Source of the DNA: Skeletonema tropicum
Lineage: Eukaryota; Bacillariophyta; Thalassiosirophyceae; Thalassiosirales; Thalassiosiraceae
Assembly (NCBI GenBank): GCA_037178625.1
Contig: JAWZXG010000096.1
Coordinates: 1 to 21,204, forward strand
Reading direction: 5' to 3'
DNA: 21,204 bases
The position numbers and the translations under genes were made by a program. Shown here in pieces: positions 8,241 through 20,189 of this stretch (position 1 is its first letter; each line of letters begins with the position of its first letter). The notes beneath the pieces were generated by a model. It had not been told where the DNA came from. It ran no database searches and was given only the letters and a program-made list of their open reading frames with translations.

Positions 8241-8787
8241 CTTGATGATGTCTGATGATCTTCCATGGTGCTACAGTAATATTAAAGCAGTGAATAGAAG
8301 AGGAGGACGGTGATGGCATGGCACAGTAGAATGTAGCTTTATCATTGCATTGCTCTGTTGATGGCGGTATGTAATTTGAGACGGCCATCTTGATTTTTGA
8401 AGCGGTACCACCTTCTCAGCCGTATCAAAGCACAACACACGCAGATCAAAAATTGACAATGGCTGATATCTTGTCTCCTACGCGGCCAATGAAGGCGATA
8501 AGTGGCGTTTTGGAAAGCTCTCATTGCGCTCTATCGATTAGGCCTGTAATTATCCTGATTGGAGGACTTTCATTCAATCAATCCGTTCAAAAACAGGTCT
8601 AGAAAGTCACCAGTGGCTCTCAATCCGGCTCCACAGCCACAGCCCGAATTTGACGATATGACAACCAATCGAAAGCTCTTTTCAATCTCTTTCGATTAGT
8701 ACTATCATTCAGCCAACTGAATAATCTAAACATAGCTCGGGCAAAGCCCTCGCAAAAAAGCGACCACTTTAGTCAGCCTTGTCCAGA

Positions 8788-8815
8788 CAGTTGACAGTTG
8801 ACAGTTGACAGTTGA
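8788..8815 (+). repeat. 7-bp minisatellite (cagttga)x4, copy 4
   Basis: Four perfect units; consensus allele. Confidence 0.95.
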
Positions 8816-10134
8816 TTGGTCGAAAATCCCAAAGAGCGACCAGTTCAATCAGCCTCACATCATGACAGTTGGCACGGAAGCATCAAACGCTTCGCTGAAG
8901 AACGATCACTTAATTCAGTAAGATCCAACTACTCACTGCTCGGGCAAAGCCCTCGCACAATACACTGAGCATAGATCAGCAATTGCTCATCAGTGAACTA
9001 AGTTACATGTACCGTCCAATGATAGTTAGATCAACTCAGTACCGTCCATGATAATAATCCATTGTGCAACATCAACTTGCCTCGACTGTGCTCGACATCC
9101 TCCGCTTCGCTCCAGACTTACTACCCAACAATTTAATGTATTCATTTAATATATTCATTATCAATCTAAGTATGATCCCAACAACATCCGAGGAGGAGGA
9201 GGATGTTGGATTGACTATTCCTCCTCCTCACCGTCGCCGATGATGATGATCAACAGTTAGTTAACGCGAACTAGTAGTTTGGAATGATCATCGGAGGTGT
9301 GGTTGGGATTAATCATCATCATCATCGGCGGCGTGTGGAGAATGGCGAGTGAGCCGAATGTAGCGTAATGATATTGAATAAGTAATTCCACCGCCGATGA
9401 TGAATTATTACACCACCGCCGATGTTGATGAATGGATTGAAGGTCGAGCGAAGCGAGACAGTGGAAGAATGATGCGACAAGTCGAAAGTCGAGTGAGCCG
9501 GAGGCGAGGGAGATGGAAGTAATGCAAATACTGTCAACGGTACGGTGGTGGAAATAGTGAAGGAGCGAGTGAGCCGCCAGGCGAGGGAGCTGTTGATTTT
9601 TGATTTTGGTATTGCTATGGTATTATTGATAATGATGATATTGAAAATATTATATGGACGATGGAAGAATTGACGGTGGTGGAGGTAATTCTGTTCATTT
9701 TGTTGAAATTTCGAAATTTTGGAGTGTCTTCGGCGCTGGGGATGACTTTCTGGGGTACGGTCAATTTAGTTGAGTTGATTGGCAAAGAATCGATATTTGG
9801 CCTTGAATAGTACCAATTGATAGAACTCGACGAGAGGATTCAAAATCACTACTCATCTCATTCATACGACCAATAGAAGGAGAGGTATGGATGTTTGGAT
9901 GGGTAGAGTGCGTGGGAGTTTAGGTTGGACAAGTGACAAGGAGTGACGCTGAATGACTTCAAGGGTGCACCGTAAGCTTTCCAGCCACATGAACATCTTC
10001 AATCATACTCATTTACTATTTAATCATTATTTTTCATCTAGAGTCGAGGGCACAATTAATCAACAAACATTGTTGCCCGAACACCTAACAGTAACATAAA
10101 ACTTCTTGATATTCATTTCTCTCTCCCCTCTACG

Positions 10135-10476
10135 TTAGTTTGCGTCCAAAAATTTAAACCTCTCCTCACGAATCCTCCTCCAAGCCTTCTTGCTAGCTCG
10201 TACTTCCTTCTTGATACGTTCCTCTTCCTCACGTTCCTTCTTATTCGGGTCTACGATGCTCTCGAAGGGTTCCGTAATCCACTCATCCCAAACTGACTTG
10301 TCTGCCTCAACCTTCTCATTCGACTTGAGCTTCTTATTCTCTTCTATCTTTGCAGCAACTTCATCCGCCTCGTCAAGCCTCTTCTGTGCCCGAAGTGCCT
10401 GTTCGAGGTACTTGTATAATGTTAATGTAATAGTCTCATGATGGTCCGGTCCAATATCAGGAGATTGACATCGCAA
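10135..10476 (-). CDS. TPR-like C-terminal fragment, copy 5
   Basis: This is an intact segment, identical in translation to copy 4, with the frame open to 10506. Confidence 0.5.
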   Translation of the reverse strand: MRCQSPDIGPDHHETITLTLYKYLEQALRAQKRLDEADEVAAKIEENKKLKSNEKVEADKSVWDEWITEPFESIVDPNKKEREEEERIKKEVRASKKAWRRIREERFKFLDAN

Positions 10477-11023
10477 CTTGATGATGTCTGATGATCTTCC
10501 ATGGTGCTACAGTAATATTAAAGCAGTGAATAGAAGAGGAGGACGGTGATGGCATGGCACAGTAGAATGTAGCTTTATCATTGCATTGCTCTGTTGATGG
10601 CGGTATGTAATTTGAGACGGCCATCTTGATTTTTGAAGCGGTACCACCTTCTCAGCCGTATCAAAGCACAACACACGCAGATCAAAAATTGACAATGGCT
10701 GATATCTTGTCTCCTACGCGGCCAATGAAGGCGATAAGTGGCGTTTTGGAAAGCTCTCATTGCGCTCTATCGATTAGGCCTGTAATTATCCTGATTGGAG
10801 GACTTTCATTCAATCAATCCGTTCAAAAACAGGTCTAGAAAGTCACCAGTGGCTCTCAATCCGGCTCCACAGCCACAGCCCGAATTTGACGATATGACAA
10901 CCAATCGAAAGCTCTTTTCAATCTCTTTCGATTAGTACTATCATTCAGCCAACTGAATAATCTAAACATAGCTCGGGCAAAGCCCTCGCAAAAAAGCGAC
11001 CACTTTAGTCAGCCTTGTCCAGA

Positions 11024-11051
11024 CAGTTGACAGTTGACAGTTGACAGTTGA
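11024..11051 (+). repeat. 7-bp minisatellite (cagttga)x4, copy 5
   Basis: Four perfect units; consensus allele. Confidence 0.95.
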
Positions 11052-12369
11052 TTGGTCGAAAATCCCAAAGAGCGACCAGTTCAATCAGCCTCACATCATG
11101 ACAGTTGGCACGGAAGCATCAAACGCTTCGCTGAAGAACGATCACTTAATTCAGTAAGATCCAACTACTCACTGCTCGGGCAAAGCCCTCGCACAATACA
11201 CTGAGCATAGATCAGCAATTGCTCATCAGTGAACTAAGTTACATGTACCGTCCAATGATAGTTAGATCAACTCAGTACCGTCCATGATAATAATCCATTG
11301 TGCAACATCAACTTGCCTCGACTGTGCTCGACATCCTCCGCTTCGCTCCAGACTTACTACCCAACAATTTAATGTATTCATTTAATATATTCATTATCAA
11401 TCTAAGTATGATCCCAACAACATCCGAGGAGGAGGAGGATGTTGGATTGACTATTCCTCCTCCTCACCGTCGCCGATGATGATGATCAACAGTTAGTTAA
11501 CGCGAACTAGTAGTTTGGAATGATCATCGGAGGTGGTGTGGGATTAATCATCATCATCATCGGCGGCGTGTGGAGAATGGCGAGTGAGCCGAATGTAGCG
11601 TAATGATATTGAATAAGTAATTCCACCGCCGATGATGAATTATTACACCACCGCCGATGTTGATGAATGGATTGAAGGTCGAGCGAAGCGAGACAGTGGA
11701 AGAATGATGCGACAAGTCGAAAGTCGAGTGAGCCGGAGGCGAGGGAGATGGAAGTAATGCAAATACTGTCAACGGTACGGTGGTGGAAATAGTGAAGGAG
11801 CGAGTGAGCCGCCAGGCGAGGGAGCTGTTGATTTTTGATTTTGGTATTGCTATGGTATTATTGATAATGATGATATTGAAAATATTATATGGACGATGGA
11901 AGAATTGACGGTGGTGGAGGTAATTCTGTTCATTTTGTTGAAATTTCGAAATTTTGGAGTGTCTTCGGCGCTGGGGATGACTTTCTGGGGTACGGTCAAT
12001 TTAGTTGAGTTGATTGGCAAAGAATCGATATTTGGCCTTGAATAGTACCAATTGATAGAACTCGACGAGAGGATTCAAAATCACTACTCATCTCATTCAT
12101 ACGACCAATAGAAGGAGAGGTATGGATGTTTGGATGGGTAGAGTGCGTGGGAGTTTAGGTTGGACAAGTGACAAGGAGTGACGCTGAATGACTTCAAGGG
12201 TGCACCGTAAGCTTTCCAGCCACATGAACATCTTCAATCATACTCATTTACTATTTAATCATTATTTTTCATCTAGAGTCGAGGGCACAATTAATCAACA
12301 AACATTGTTGCCCGAACACCTAACAGTAACATAAAACTTCTTGATATTCATTTCTCTCTCCCCTCTACG

Positions 12370-12711
12370 TTAGTTTGCGTCCAAAAATTTAAACCTCTCC
12401 TCACGAATCCTCCTCCAAGCCTTCTTGCTAGCTCGTACTTCCTTCTTGATACGTTCCTCTTCCTCACGTTCCTTCTTATTCGGGTCTACGATGCTCTCGA
12501 AGGGTTCCGTAATCCACTCATCCCAAACTGACTTGTCTGCCTCAACCTTCTCATTCGACTTGAGCTTCTTATTCTCTTCTATCTTTGCAGCAACTTCATC
12601 CGCCTCGTCAAGCCTCTTCTGTGCCCGAAGTGCCTGTTCGAGGTACTTGTATAATGTTAATGTAATAGTCTCATGATGGTCCGGTCCAATATCAGGAGAT
12701 TGACATCGCAA
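12370..12711 (-). CDS. TPR-like C-terminal fragment, copy 6
   Basis: This is the last intact segment in the array, identical in translation to copies 1-5, with the frame open to 12741. All later copies are frameshifted. Confidence 0.5.
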   Translation of the reverse strand: MRCQSPDIGPDHHETITLTLYKYLEQALRAQKRLDEADEVAAKIEENKKLKSNEKVEADKSVWDEWITEPFESIVDPNKKEREEEERIKKEVRASKKAWRRIREERFKFLDAN

Positions 12712-13258
12712 CTTGATGATGTCTGATGATCTTCCATGGTGCTACAGTAATATTAAAGCAGTGAATAGAAGAGGAGGACGGTGATGGCATGGCACAGTAG
12801 AATGTAGCTTTATCATTGCATTGCTCTGTTGATGGCGGTATGTAATTTGAGACGGCCATCTTGATTTTTGAAGCGGTACCACCTTCTCAGCCGTATCAAA
12901 GCACAACACACGCAGATCAAAAATTGACAATGGCTGATATCTTGTCTCCTACGCGGCCAATGAAGGCGATAAGTGGCGTTTTGGAAAGCTCTCATTGCGC
13001 TCTATCGATTAGGCCTGTAATTATCCTGATTGGAGGACTTTCATTCAATCAATCCGTTCAAAAACAGGTCTAGAAAGTCACCAGTGGCTCTCAATCCGGC
13101 TCCACAGCCACAGCCCGAATTTGACGATATGACAACCAATCGAAAGCTCTTTTCAATCTCTTTCGATTAGTACTATCATTCAGCCAACTGAATAATCTAA
13201 ACATAGCTCGGGCAAAGCCCTCGCAAAAAAGCGACCACTTTAGTCAGCCTTGTCCAGA

Positions 13259-13286
13259 CAGTTGACAGTTGACAGTTGACAGTTGA
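13259..13286 (+). repeat. 7-bp minisatellite (cagttga)x4, copy 6
   Basis: Four perfect units. This is the last four-unit allele in the window. Confidence 0.95.
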
Positions 13287-14609
13287 TTGGTCGAAAATCC
13301 CAAAGAGCGACCAGTTCAATCAGCCTCACATCATGACAGTTGGCACGGAAGCATCAAACGCTTCGCTGAAGAACGATCACTTAATTCAGTAAGATCCAAC
13401 TAACTCACTGCTCGGGCAAAGCCCTCGCACAATACACTGAGCATAGATCAGCAATTGCTCATCAGTGAACTAAGTTACATGTACCGTCCAATGATAGTTA
13501 GATCAACTCAGTACCGTCCATGATAATAATCCATTGTGCAACATCAACTTGCCTCGACTGTGCTCGACATCCTCCGCTTCGCTCCAGACTTACTACCCAA
13601 CAATTTAATGTATTCATTTAATATATTCATTATCAATCTAAGTATGATCCCAACAACATCCGAGGAGGAGGAGGATGTTGGATTGACTATTCCTCCTCCT
13701 CACCGTCGCCGATGATGATGATCAACAGTTAGTTAACGCGAACTAGTAGTTTGGAATGATCATCGGAGGTGTGGTTGGGATTAATCATCATCATCATCGG
13801 CGGCGTGTGGAGAATGGCGAGTGAGCCGAATGTAGCGTAATGATATTGAATAAGTAATTCCACCGCCGATGATGAATTATTACACCACCGCCGATGTTGA
13901 TGAATGGATTGAAGGTCGAGCGAAGCGAGACAGTGGAAGAATGATGCGACAAGTCGAAAGTCGAGTGAGCCGGAGGCGAGGGAGATGGAAGTAATGCAAA
14001 TACTGTCAACGGTACGGTGGTGGAAATAGTGAAGGAGCGAGTGAGCCGCCAGGCGAGGGAGCTGTTGATTTTTGATTTTGGTATTGCTATGGTATTATTG
14101 ATAATGATGATATTGAAAATATTATATGGACGATGGAAGAATTGACGGTGGTGGAGGTAATTCTGTTCATTTTGTTGAAATTTCGAAATTTTGGAGTGTC
14201 TTCGGCGCTGGGGATGACTTTCTGGGGTACGGTCAATTTAGTTGAGTTGATTGGCAAAGAATCGATATTTGGCCTTGAATAGTACCAATTGATAGAACTC
14301 GACGAGAGGATTCAAAATCACTACTCATCTCATTCATACGACCAATAGAAGGAGGTATGGATGTTTGGATGGGTAGAGTGCGTGGGAGTTTAGGTTGGAC
14401 AAGTGACAAGGAGTGACGCTGAATGACTTCAAGGGTGCACCGTAAGCTTTCCAGCCACATGAACATCTTCAATCATCATACTCATTTACTATTTAATCCA
14501 TTATTTTTCATCTAGAGTCGAGGGCACAATTAATCAACAAACATTGTTGCCCGAAACACCTAACAGTAACATAAAACTTCTTGATATTCATTTCTCTCTC
14601 CCCTCTACG

Positions 14610-14984
14610 TTAGTTTGCGTCCAAAAATTTAAACCTCTCCTCACGAATCCTCCTCCAAGCCTTCTTGCTAGCTCGTACTTCCTTCTTGATACGTTCCTCT
14701 TCCTCACGTTCCTTCTTATTCGGGTCTACGATGCTCTCGAAGGGTTCCGTAATCCACTCATCCCAAACTGACTTGTCTGCCTCAACCTTCTCATTCGACT
14801 TGAGCTTCTTATTCTCTTCTATCTTTGCAAGCAACTTCATCCGCCTCGGTCAAGCCTCTTCTGTGCCCGAAGTGCCTGTTCGAGGTACTTGTATAATGTT
14901 AATTGTAATAGTCTCATGATGGTCCGGTCCAATATCAGGAGATTGACATCGCAACTTGATGATGTCTGATGATCTTCCATGGTG
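14610..14984 (-). pseudogene. Frameshifted TPR-like fragment, copy 7
   Basis: The C-terminal 74 residues (AKIEENKK to the end) are unchanged, but the TPR-like half is out of frame. Three single-base insertions cause this: an a near 14829 (tgcaagcaac), a g near 14848 (cctcggtcaag) and a t near 14903 (taattgtaa). All three duplicate bases next to them. The same indel style affects non-coding parts of this copy, so read error is as likely as true decay. Confidence 0.6.
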
Positions 14985-15505
14985 CTACAGTAATATTAAA
15001 GCAGTGAATAGAAGAGGAGGACGGTGATGGCATGGCACAGTAGAATGTAGCTTTATCATCATTGCATTGCTCTGTTGATGGCGGTATGTAATTTGAGACG
15101 GCCATCTTGATTTTTGAAGCGGTACCACCTTCTCAGCCGTATCAAAGCACAACACACGCAGATCAAAAATTGACAATGGCTGATATCTTGTCTCCTACGC
15201 GGCCAATGAAGGCGATAAGTGGCGTTTTGGAAAGCTCTCATTGCGCTCTATCGATTAGGCCTGTAATTATCCTGATTGGAGGACTTTCATTCCAATCAAT
15301 CCGTTCAAAAACAGGTCTAGAAAGTCACCAGTGGCTCTCAATCCGGCTCCACAGCCACAGCCCGAATTTGACGATATGACAACCAATCGAAAGCTCTTTT
15401 CAATCTCTTTCGATTAGTACTATCATTCAGCCAACTGAATAATCTAAACATAGCTCGGGCAAAGCCCTCGCAAAAAAGCGACCACTTTAGTCAGCCTTGT
15501 CCAGA

Positions 15506-15540
15506 CAGTTGACAGTTGACAGTTGACAGTTGACAGTTGA
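15506..15540 (+). repeat. 7-bp minisatellite (cagttga)x5, copy 7
   Basis: Five perfect units, an allele shared with copies 8 and 9. Confidence 0.95.
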
Positions 15541-16869
15541 TTGGTCGAAAATCCCAAAGAGCGACCAGTTCAATCAGCCTCACATCATGACAGTTGGCAC
15601 GGAAGCATCAAACGCTTCGCTGAAGAACGATCACTTAATTCAGTAAGATCCAACTACTCACTGCTCGGGCAAAGCCCTCGCACAATACACTGAGCATAGA
15701 TCAGCAATTGCTCATCAGTGAACTAAGTTACATGTACCGTCCAATGATAGTTAGATCAACTCAGTACCGTCCATGATAATAATCCATTGTGCAACATCAA
15801 CTTGCCTCGACTGTGCTCGACATCCTCCGCTTCGCTCCAGACTTACTACCCAACAATTTAATGTATTCATTTAATATTCATTCATTATCAATCTAAGTAT
15901 GATCCCAACAACATCCGAGGAGGAGGAGGATGTTGGATTGACTATTCCTCCTCCTCACCGTCGCCGATGATGATGATCAACAGTTAGTTAACGCGAACTA
16001 GTAGTTTGGAATGATCATCGGAGGTGTGGTTGGGATTAATCATCATCATCATCGGCGGGCGTGTGGAGAATGGCGAGTGAGCCGAATGTAGCGTAATGAT
16101 ATTGAATAAGTAATTCCACCGCCGATGATGAATTATTACACCACCGCCGATGTTGATGAATGGATTGAAGGTCGAGCGAAGCGAGACAGTGGAAGAATGA
16201 TGCGACAAGTCGAAAGTCGAGTGAGCCGGAGGCGAGGGAGATGGAAGTAATGCAAATACTGTCAACGGTACGGTGGTGGAAATAGTGAAGGAGCGAGTGA
16301 GCCGCCAGGCGAGGGAGCTGTTGATTTTTGATTTTGGTATTGCTATGGTATTATTGATAATGATGATATTGAAAATATTATATGGACGATGGAAGAATTG
16401 ACGGTGGTGGAGGTAATTCTGTTCATTTTGTTGAAATTTCGAAATTTTGGAGTGTCTTCGGCGCGCTGGGGATGACTTTCTGGGGTACGGTCAATTTAGT
16501 TGAGTTGATTGGCAAAGAATCGATATTTGGCCTTGAATAGTACCAATTGATAGAACTCGACGAGAGGATTCAAAATCACACTACTCATCTCATTCATACG
16601 ACCAATAGAAGGAGAGGTATGGATGTTTGGATGGGTAGAGTGCGTGGGAGTTTAGGTTGGACAAGTGACAAGGAGTGACGCTGAATGACTTCAAGGGTGC
16701 ACCGTAAGCTTTCCAGCCACATGAACATCTTCAATCATACTCATTTACTATTTAATCATTATTTTTCATCCTAGAGTCGAGGGCACAATTAATCAACAAA
16801 CATTGTTGCCCGAACACACCTAACAGTAACATAAAACTTCTTGATATTCATTTCTCTCTCCCCTCTACG

Positions 16870-17245
16870 TTAGTTTGCGTCCAAAAATTTAAACCTCTCT
16901 CTCTCACGAATCCTCCTCCAAGCCTTCTTGCTAGCTCGTACTTCCTTCTTGATACGTTCCTCTTCCTCACGTTCCTTCTTATTCGGGTCTACGATGCTCT
17001 CGAAGGGTTCCGTAATCCACTCATCCCAAACTGACTTGTCTGCCTCAACCTTCTCATTCGACTTGAGCTTCTTATTCTCTTCTATCTTTGCAGCCAACTT
17101 CATCCGCCTCGTCAAGCCTCTTCTGTGCCCGAAGTGCCTGTTCGAGGTACTTGTATAATGTTAATGTAATAGTCTCATGATGGTCCGGTCCAATATCAGG
17201 AGATTGACATCGCAACTTGATGATGTCTGATGATCTTCCATGGTG
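16870..17245 (-). pseudogene. Frameshifted TPR-like fragment, copy 8
   Basis: An inserted c near 17095 (gcagccaac) shifts the frame ahead of the AKIEE segment. A separate 3-bp insertion near 16900 (a longer tc run) adds one residue in frame near the C terminus (RERERF instead of REERF). The downstream charged tail is otherwise preserved. The cause may be sequencing error. Confidence 0.6.
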
Positions 17246-17763
17246 CTACAGTAATATTAAAGCAGTGAATAGAAGAGGAGGACGGTGATGGCATGGCACA
17301 GTAGAATGTAGCTTTATCATTGCATTGCTCTGTTGATGGCGGTATGTAATTTGAGACGGCCATCTTGATTTTTGAAGCGGTACCACCTTCTCAGCCGTAT
17401 CAAAGCACAACACACGCAGATCAAAAATTGACAATGGCTGATATCTTGTCTCCTACGCGGCCAATGAAGGCGATAAGTGGCGTTTTGGAAAGCTCTCATT
17501 GCGCTCTATCGATTAGGCCTGTAATTATCCTGATTGGAGGACTTTCATTCAATCAATCCGTTCAAAAACAGGTCTAGAAAGTCACCAGTGGCTCTCAATC
17601 CGGCTCCACAGCCACAGCCCGAATTTGACGATATGACAACCAATCGAAAGCTCTTTTCAATCTCTTTCGATTAGTACTATCATTCAGCCAACTGAATAAT
17701 CTAAACATAGCTCGGGCAAAGCCCTCGCAAAAAAGCGACCACTTTAGTCAAGCCTTGTCCAGA

Positions 17764-17798
17764 CAGTTGACAGTTGACAGTTGACAGTTGACAGTTGA
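17764..17798 (+). repeat. 7-bp minisatellite (cagttga)x5, copy 8
   Basis: Five perfect units. Confidence 0.95.
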
Positions 17799-19119
17799 TT
17801 GGTCGAAAATCCCAAAGAGCGACCAGTTCAATCAGCCTCACATCATGACAGTTGGCACGGAAGCATCAAACGCTTCGCTGAAGAACGATCACTTAATTCA
17901 GTAAGATCCAACTACTCACTGCTCGGGCAAAGCCCTCGCACAATACACTGAGCATAGATCAGCAATTGCTCATCAGTGAACTAAGTTACATGTACCGTCC
18001 AATGATAGTTAGATCAACTCAGTACCGTCCATGATAATAATCCATTGTGCAACATCAACTTGCCTCGACTGTGCTCGACATCCTCCGCTTCGCTCCAGAC
18101 TTACTACCCAACAATTTAATGTATTCATTTAATATATTCATTATCAATCTAAGTATGATCCCAACAACATCCGAGGAGGAGGAGGATGTTGGATTGACTA
18201 TTCCTCCTCCTCACCGTCGCCGATGATGATGATCAACAGTTAGTTAACGCCGAACTAGTAGTTTGGAATGATCATCGGAGGTGTGGTTGGGATTAATCAT
18301 CATCATCATCGGCGGCGTGTGGAGAATGGCGAGTGAGCCGAATGTAGCGTAATGATATTGAATAAGTAATTCCACCGCCGATGATGAATTATTACACCAC
18401 CGCCGAATGTTGATGAATGGATTGAAGGTCGAGCGAAGCGAGACAGTGGAAGAATGATGCGACAAGTCGAAAGTCGAGTGAGCCGGAGGCGAGGGAGATG
18501 GAAGTAATGCAAATACTGTCAACGGTACGGTGGTGGAAATAGTGAAGGAGCGAGTGAGCCGCCAGGCGAGGGAGCTGTTGATTTTTGATTTTGGTATTGC
18601 TATGGTATTATTGATAATGATGATATTGAAATATTATATGGACGATGGAAGAATTGACGGTGGTGGAGGTAATTCTGTTCATTTTGTTGAAATTTCGAAA
18701 TTTTGGAGTGTCTTCGGCGCTGGGGATGACTTTCTGGGGTACGGTCAATTTAGTTGAGTTGATTGGCAAAGAATCGATATTTGGCCTTGAATAGTACCAA
18801 TTGATAGAACTCGACGAGAGGATTCAAAATCACTACTCATCTCATTCATACGACCAATAGAAGGAGAGGTATGGATGTTTGGATGGGTAGAGTGCGTGGG
18901 AGTTTAGGTTGGACAAGTGACAAGGAGTGACGCTGAATGACTTCAAGGGTGCACCGTAAGCTTTCCAGCCACATGAACATCTTCAATCATACTCATTTAC
19001 TATTTAATCATTATTTTTTCATCTAGAGTCGAGGGCACAATTAATCAACAAACATTGTTGCCCGAACACCTAACAGTAACATAAAACTTCTTGATATTCA
19101 TTTCTCTCTCCCCTCTACG

Positions 19120-19494
19120 TTAGTTTGCGTCCAAAAATTTAAACCTCTCCTCACGAATCCTCCTCCAAGCCTTCCTTGCTAGCTCGTACTTCCTTCTTGA
19201 TACGTTCCTCTTCCTCACGTTCCTTCTTATTCGGGTCTACGATGCTCTCGAAGGGTTCCGTAATCCACTCATCCCAAACTGACTTGTCTGCCTCAACCTT
19301 CTCATTCGACTTGAGCTTCTTATTCTCTTCTATCTTTGCAGCAACTTCATCCGCCTCGTCAAGCCTCTTTTCTGTGCCCGAAGTGCCTGTTCGAGGTACT
19401 TGTATAATGTTAATGTAATAGTCTCATGATGGTCCGGTCCAATATCAGGAGATTGACATCGCAACTTGATGATGTCTGATGATCTTCCATGGTG
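19120..19494 (-). pseudogene. Frameshifted TPR-like fragment, copy 9
   Basis: An extra c near 19175 (ccttccttgc) and two extra t near 19370 (cctcttttctg) break the frame near both ends, so no long minus-strand frame remains. The nucleotide sequence otherwise matches the intact copies. Confidence 0.6.
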
Positions 19495-20015
19495 CTACAG
19501 TAATATTAAAGCAGTGAATAGAAGAGGAGGACGGTGATGGCATGGCACAGGTAGAATGTAGCTTTATCATTGCATTGCTCTGTTGATGGCGGTATGTAAT
19601 TTGAGACGGCCATCTTGATTTTTGAAGCGGTACCACCTTCTCAGCCGTATCAAAGCACAACACACGCAGATCAAAAATTGACAATGGCTGATATCTTGTC
19701 TCCTACGCGGCCAATGAAGGCGATAAGTGGCGTTTTGGAAAGCTCTCATTGCGCTCTATCGATTAAGGCCTGTAATTATCCTGATTGGAGGACTTTCATT
19801 CAATTCAATCCGTTCAAAAACAGGTCTAGAAAGTCACCAGTGGCTCTCAATCCGGCTCCACAGCCACAGCCCGAATTTGACGATATGACAACCAATCGAA
19901 AGCTCTTTTCAATCTCTTTCGATTAGTACTATTCATTCAGCCAACTGAATAATCTAAACATAGCTCGGGCAAAGCCCTCGCAAAAAAGCGACCACTTTAG
20001 TCAGCCTTGTCCAGA

Positions 20016-20050
20016 CAGTTGACAGTTGACAGTTGACAGTTGACAGTTGA
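20016..20050 (+). repeat. 7-bp minisatellite (cagttga)x5, copy 9
   Basis: Five perfect units. Confidence 0.95.
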
Positions 20051-20189
20051 TTGGTCGAAAATCCCAAAGAGCGACCAGTTCAATCAGCCTCACATCATGA
20101 CAGTTGGCACGGAAGCATCAAACGCTTCGCTGAAGAACGATCACTTAATTCAGTAAGATCCAACTACTCACTGCTCGGGCAAAGCCCTC

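Larger units (their letters stand above)
6719..8954. repeat. Repeat unit copy 4 (2236 bp, consensus)
   Basis: It has consensus length, and I see no difference from copy 5. It has four cagttga units and an intact coding segment. Confidence 0.95.
8955..11190. repeat. Repeat unit copy 5 (2236 bp, consensus)
   Basis: It has consensus length and appears identical to copy 4. It has four cagttga units and an intact coding segment. Confidence 0.95.
11191..13426. repeat. Repeat unit copy 6 (2236 bp)
   Basis: Two compensating changes are visible. Near 11531 the text reads aggtggtgtggg where other copies read aggtgtggttggg (net -1). Near 13401 there is an extra a (actaactcac). It has four cagttga units and an intact coding segment. 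Confidence 0.95.
13427..15679. repeat. Repeat unit copy 7 (2253 bp, indel-rich)
   Basis: The excess of 17 bp is fully explained. A fifth cagttga unit adds 7. A 2-bp loss lies near 14354. Insertions follow near 14477 (+3), 14498, 14555, 14829, 14848, 14903, 15058 (+3) and 15293. The first 900 bp match consensus, so the change in indel density begins at about 14.35 kb. The coding segment is frameshifted. Confidence 0.95.
15680..17937. repeat. Repeat unit copy 8 (2258 bp, indel-rich)
   Basis: The excess of 22 bp equals one extra cagttga unit plus nine insertions totalling 15 bp. These lie near 15878 (+2), 16058, 16464 (+2), 16580 (+2), 16771, 16817 (+2), 16900 (+3), 17095 and 17750. No deletions were seen. 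The coding segment is frameshifted. Confidence 0.95.
17938..20189. repeat. Repeat unit copy 9 (2252 bp, indel-rich)
   Basis: The excess of 16 bp equals one extra cagttga unit plus a net +9. Insertions lie near 18250, 18405, 19016, 19175, 19370 (+2), 19550, 19766, 19804 and 19932, with a single-base loss near 18631. The coding segment is frameshifted. Confidence 0.95.

Noticed and set aside
14233..14472. 79-codon minus-strand frame seen only in copy 7
   Set aside because: It is created by a 2-base loss near 14354 that is absent from all other copies. There are no recognisable motifs.
18530..18757. 75-codon plus-strand frame seen only in copy 9
   Set aside because: It exists because one a is missing near 18631 and it starts from GTG. 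Other copies stop early, so it is most likely an indel artefact.
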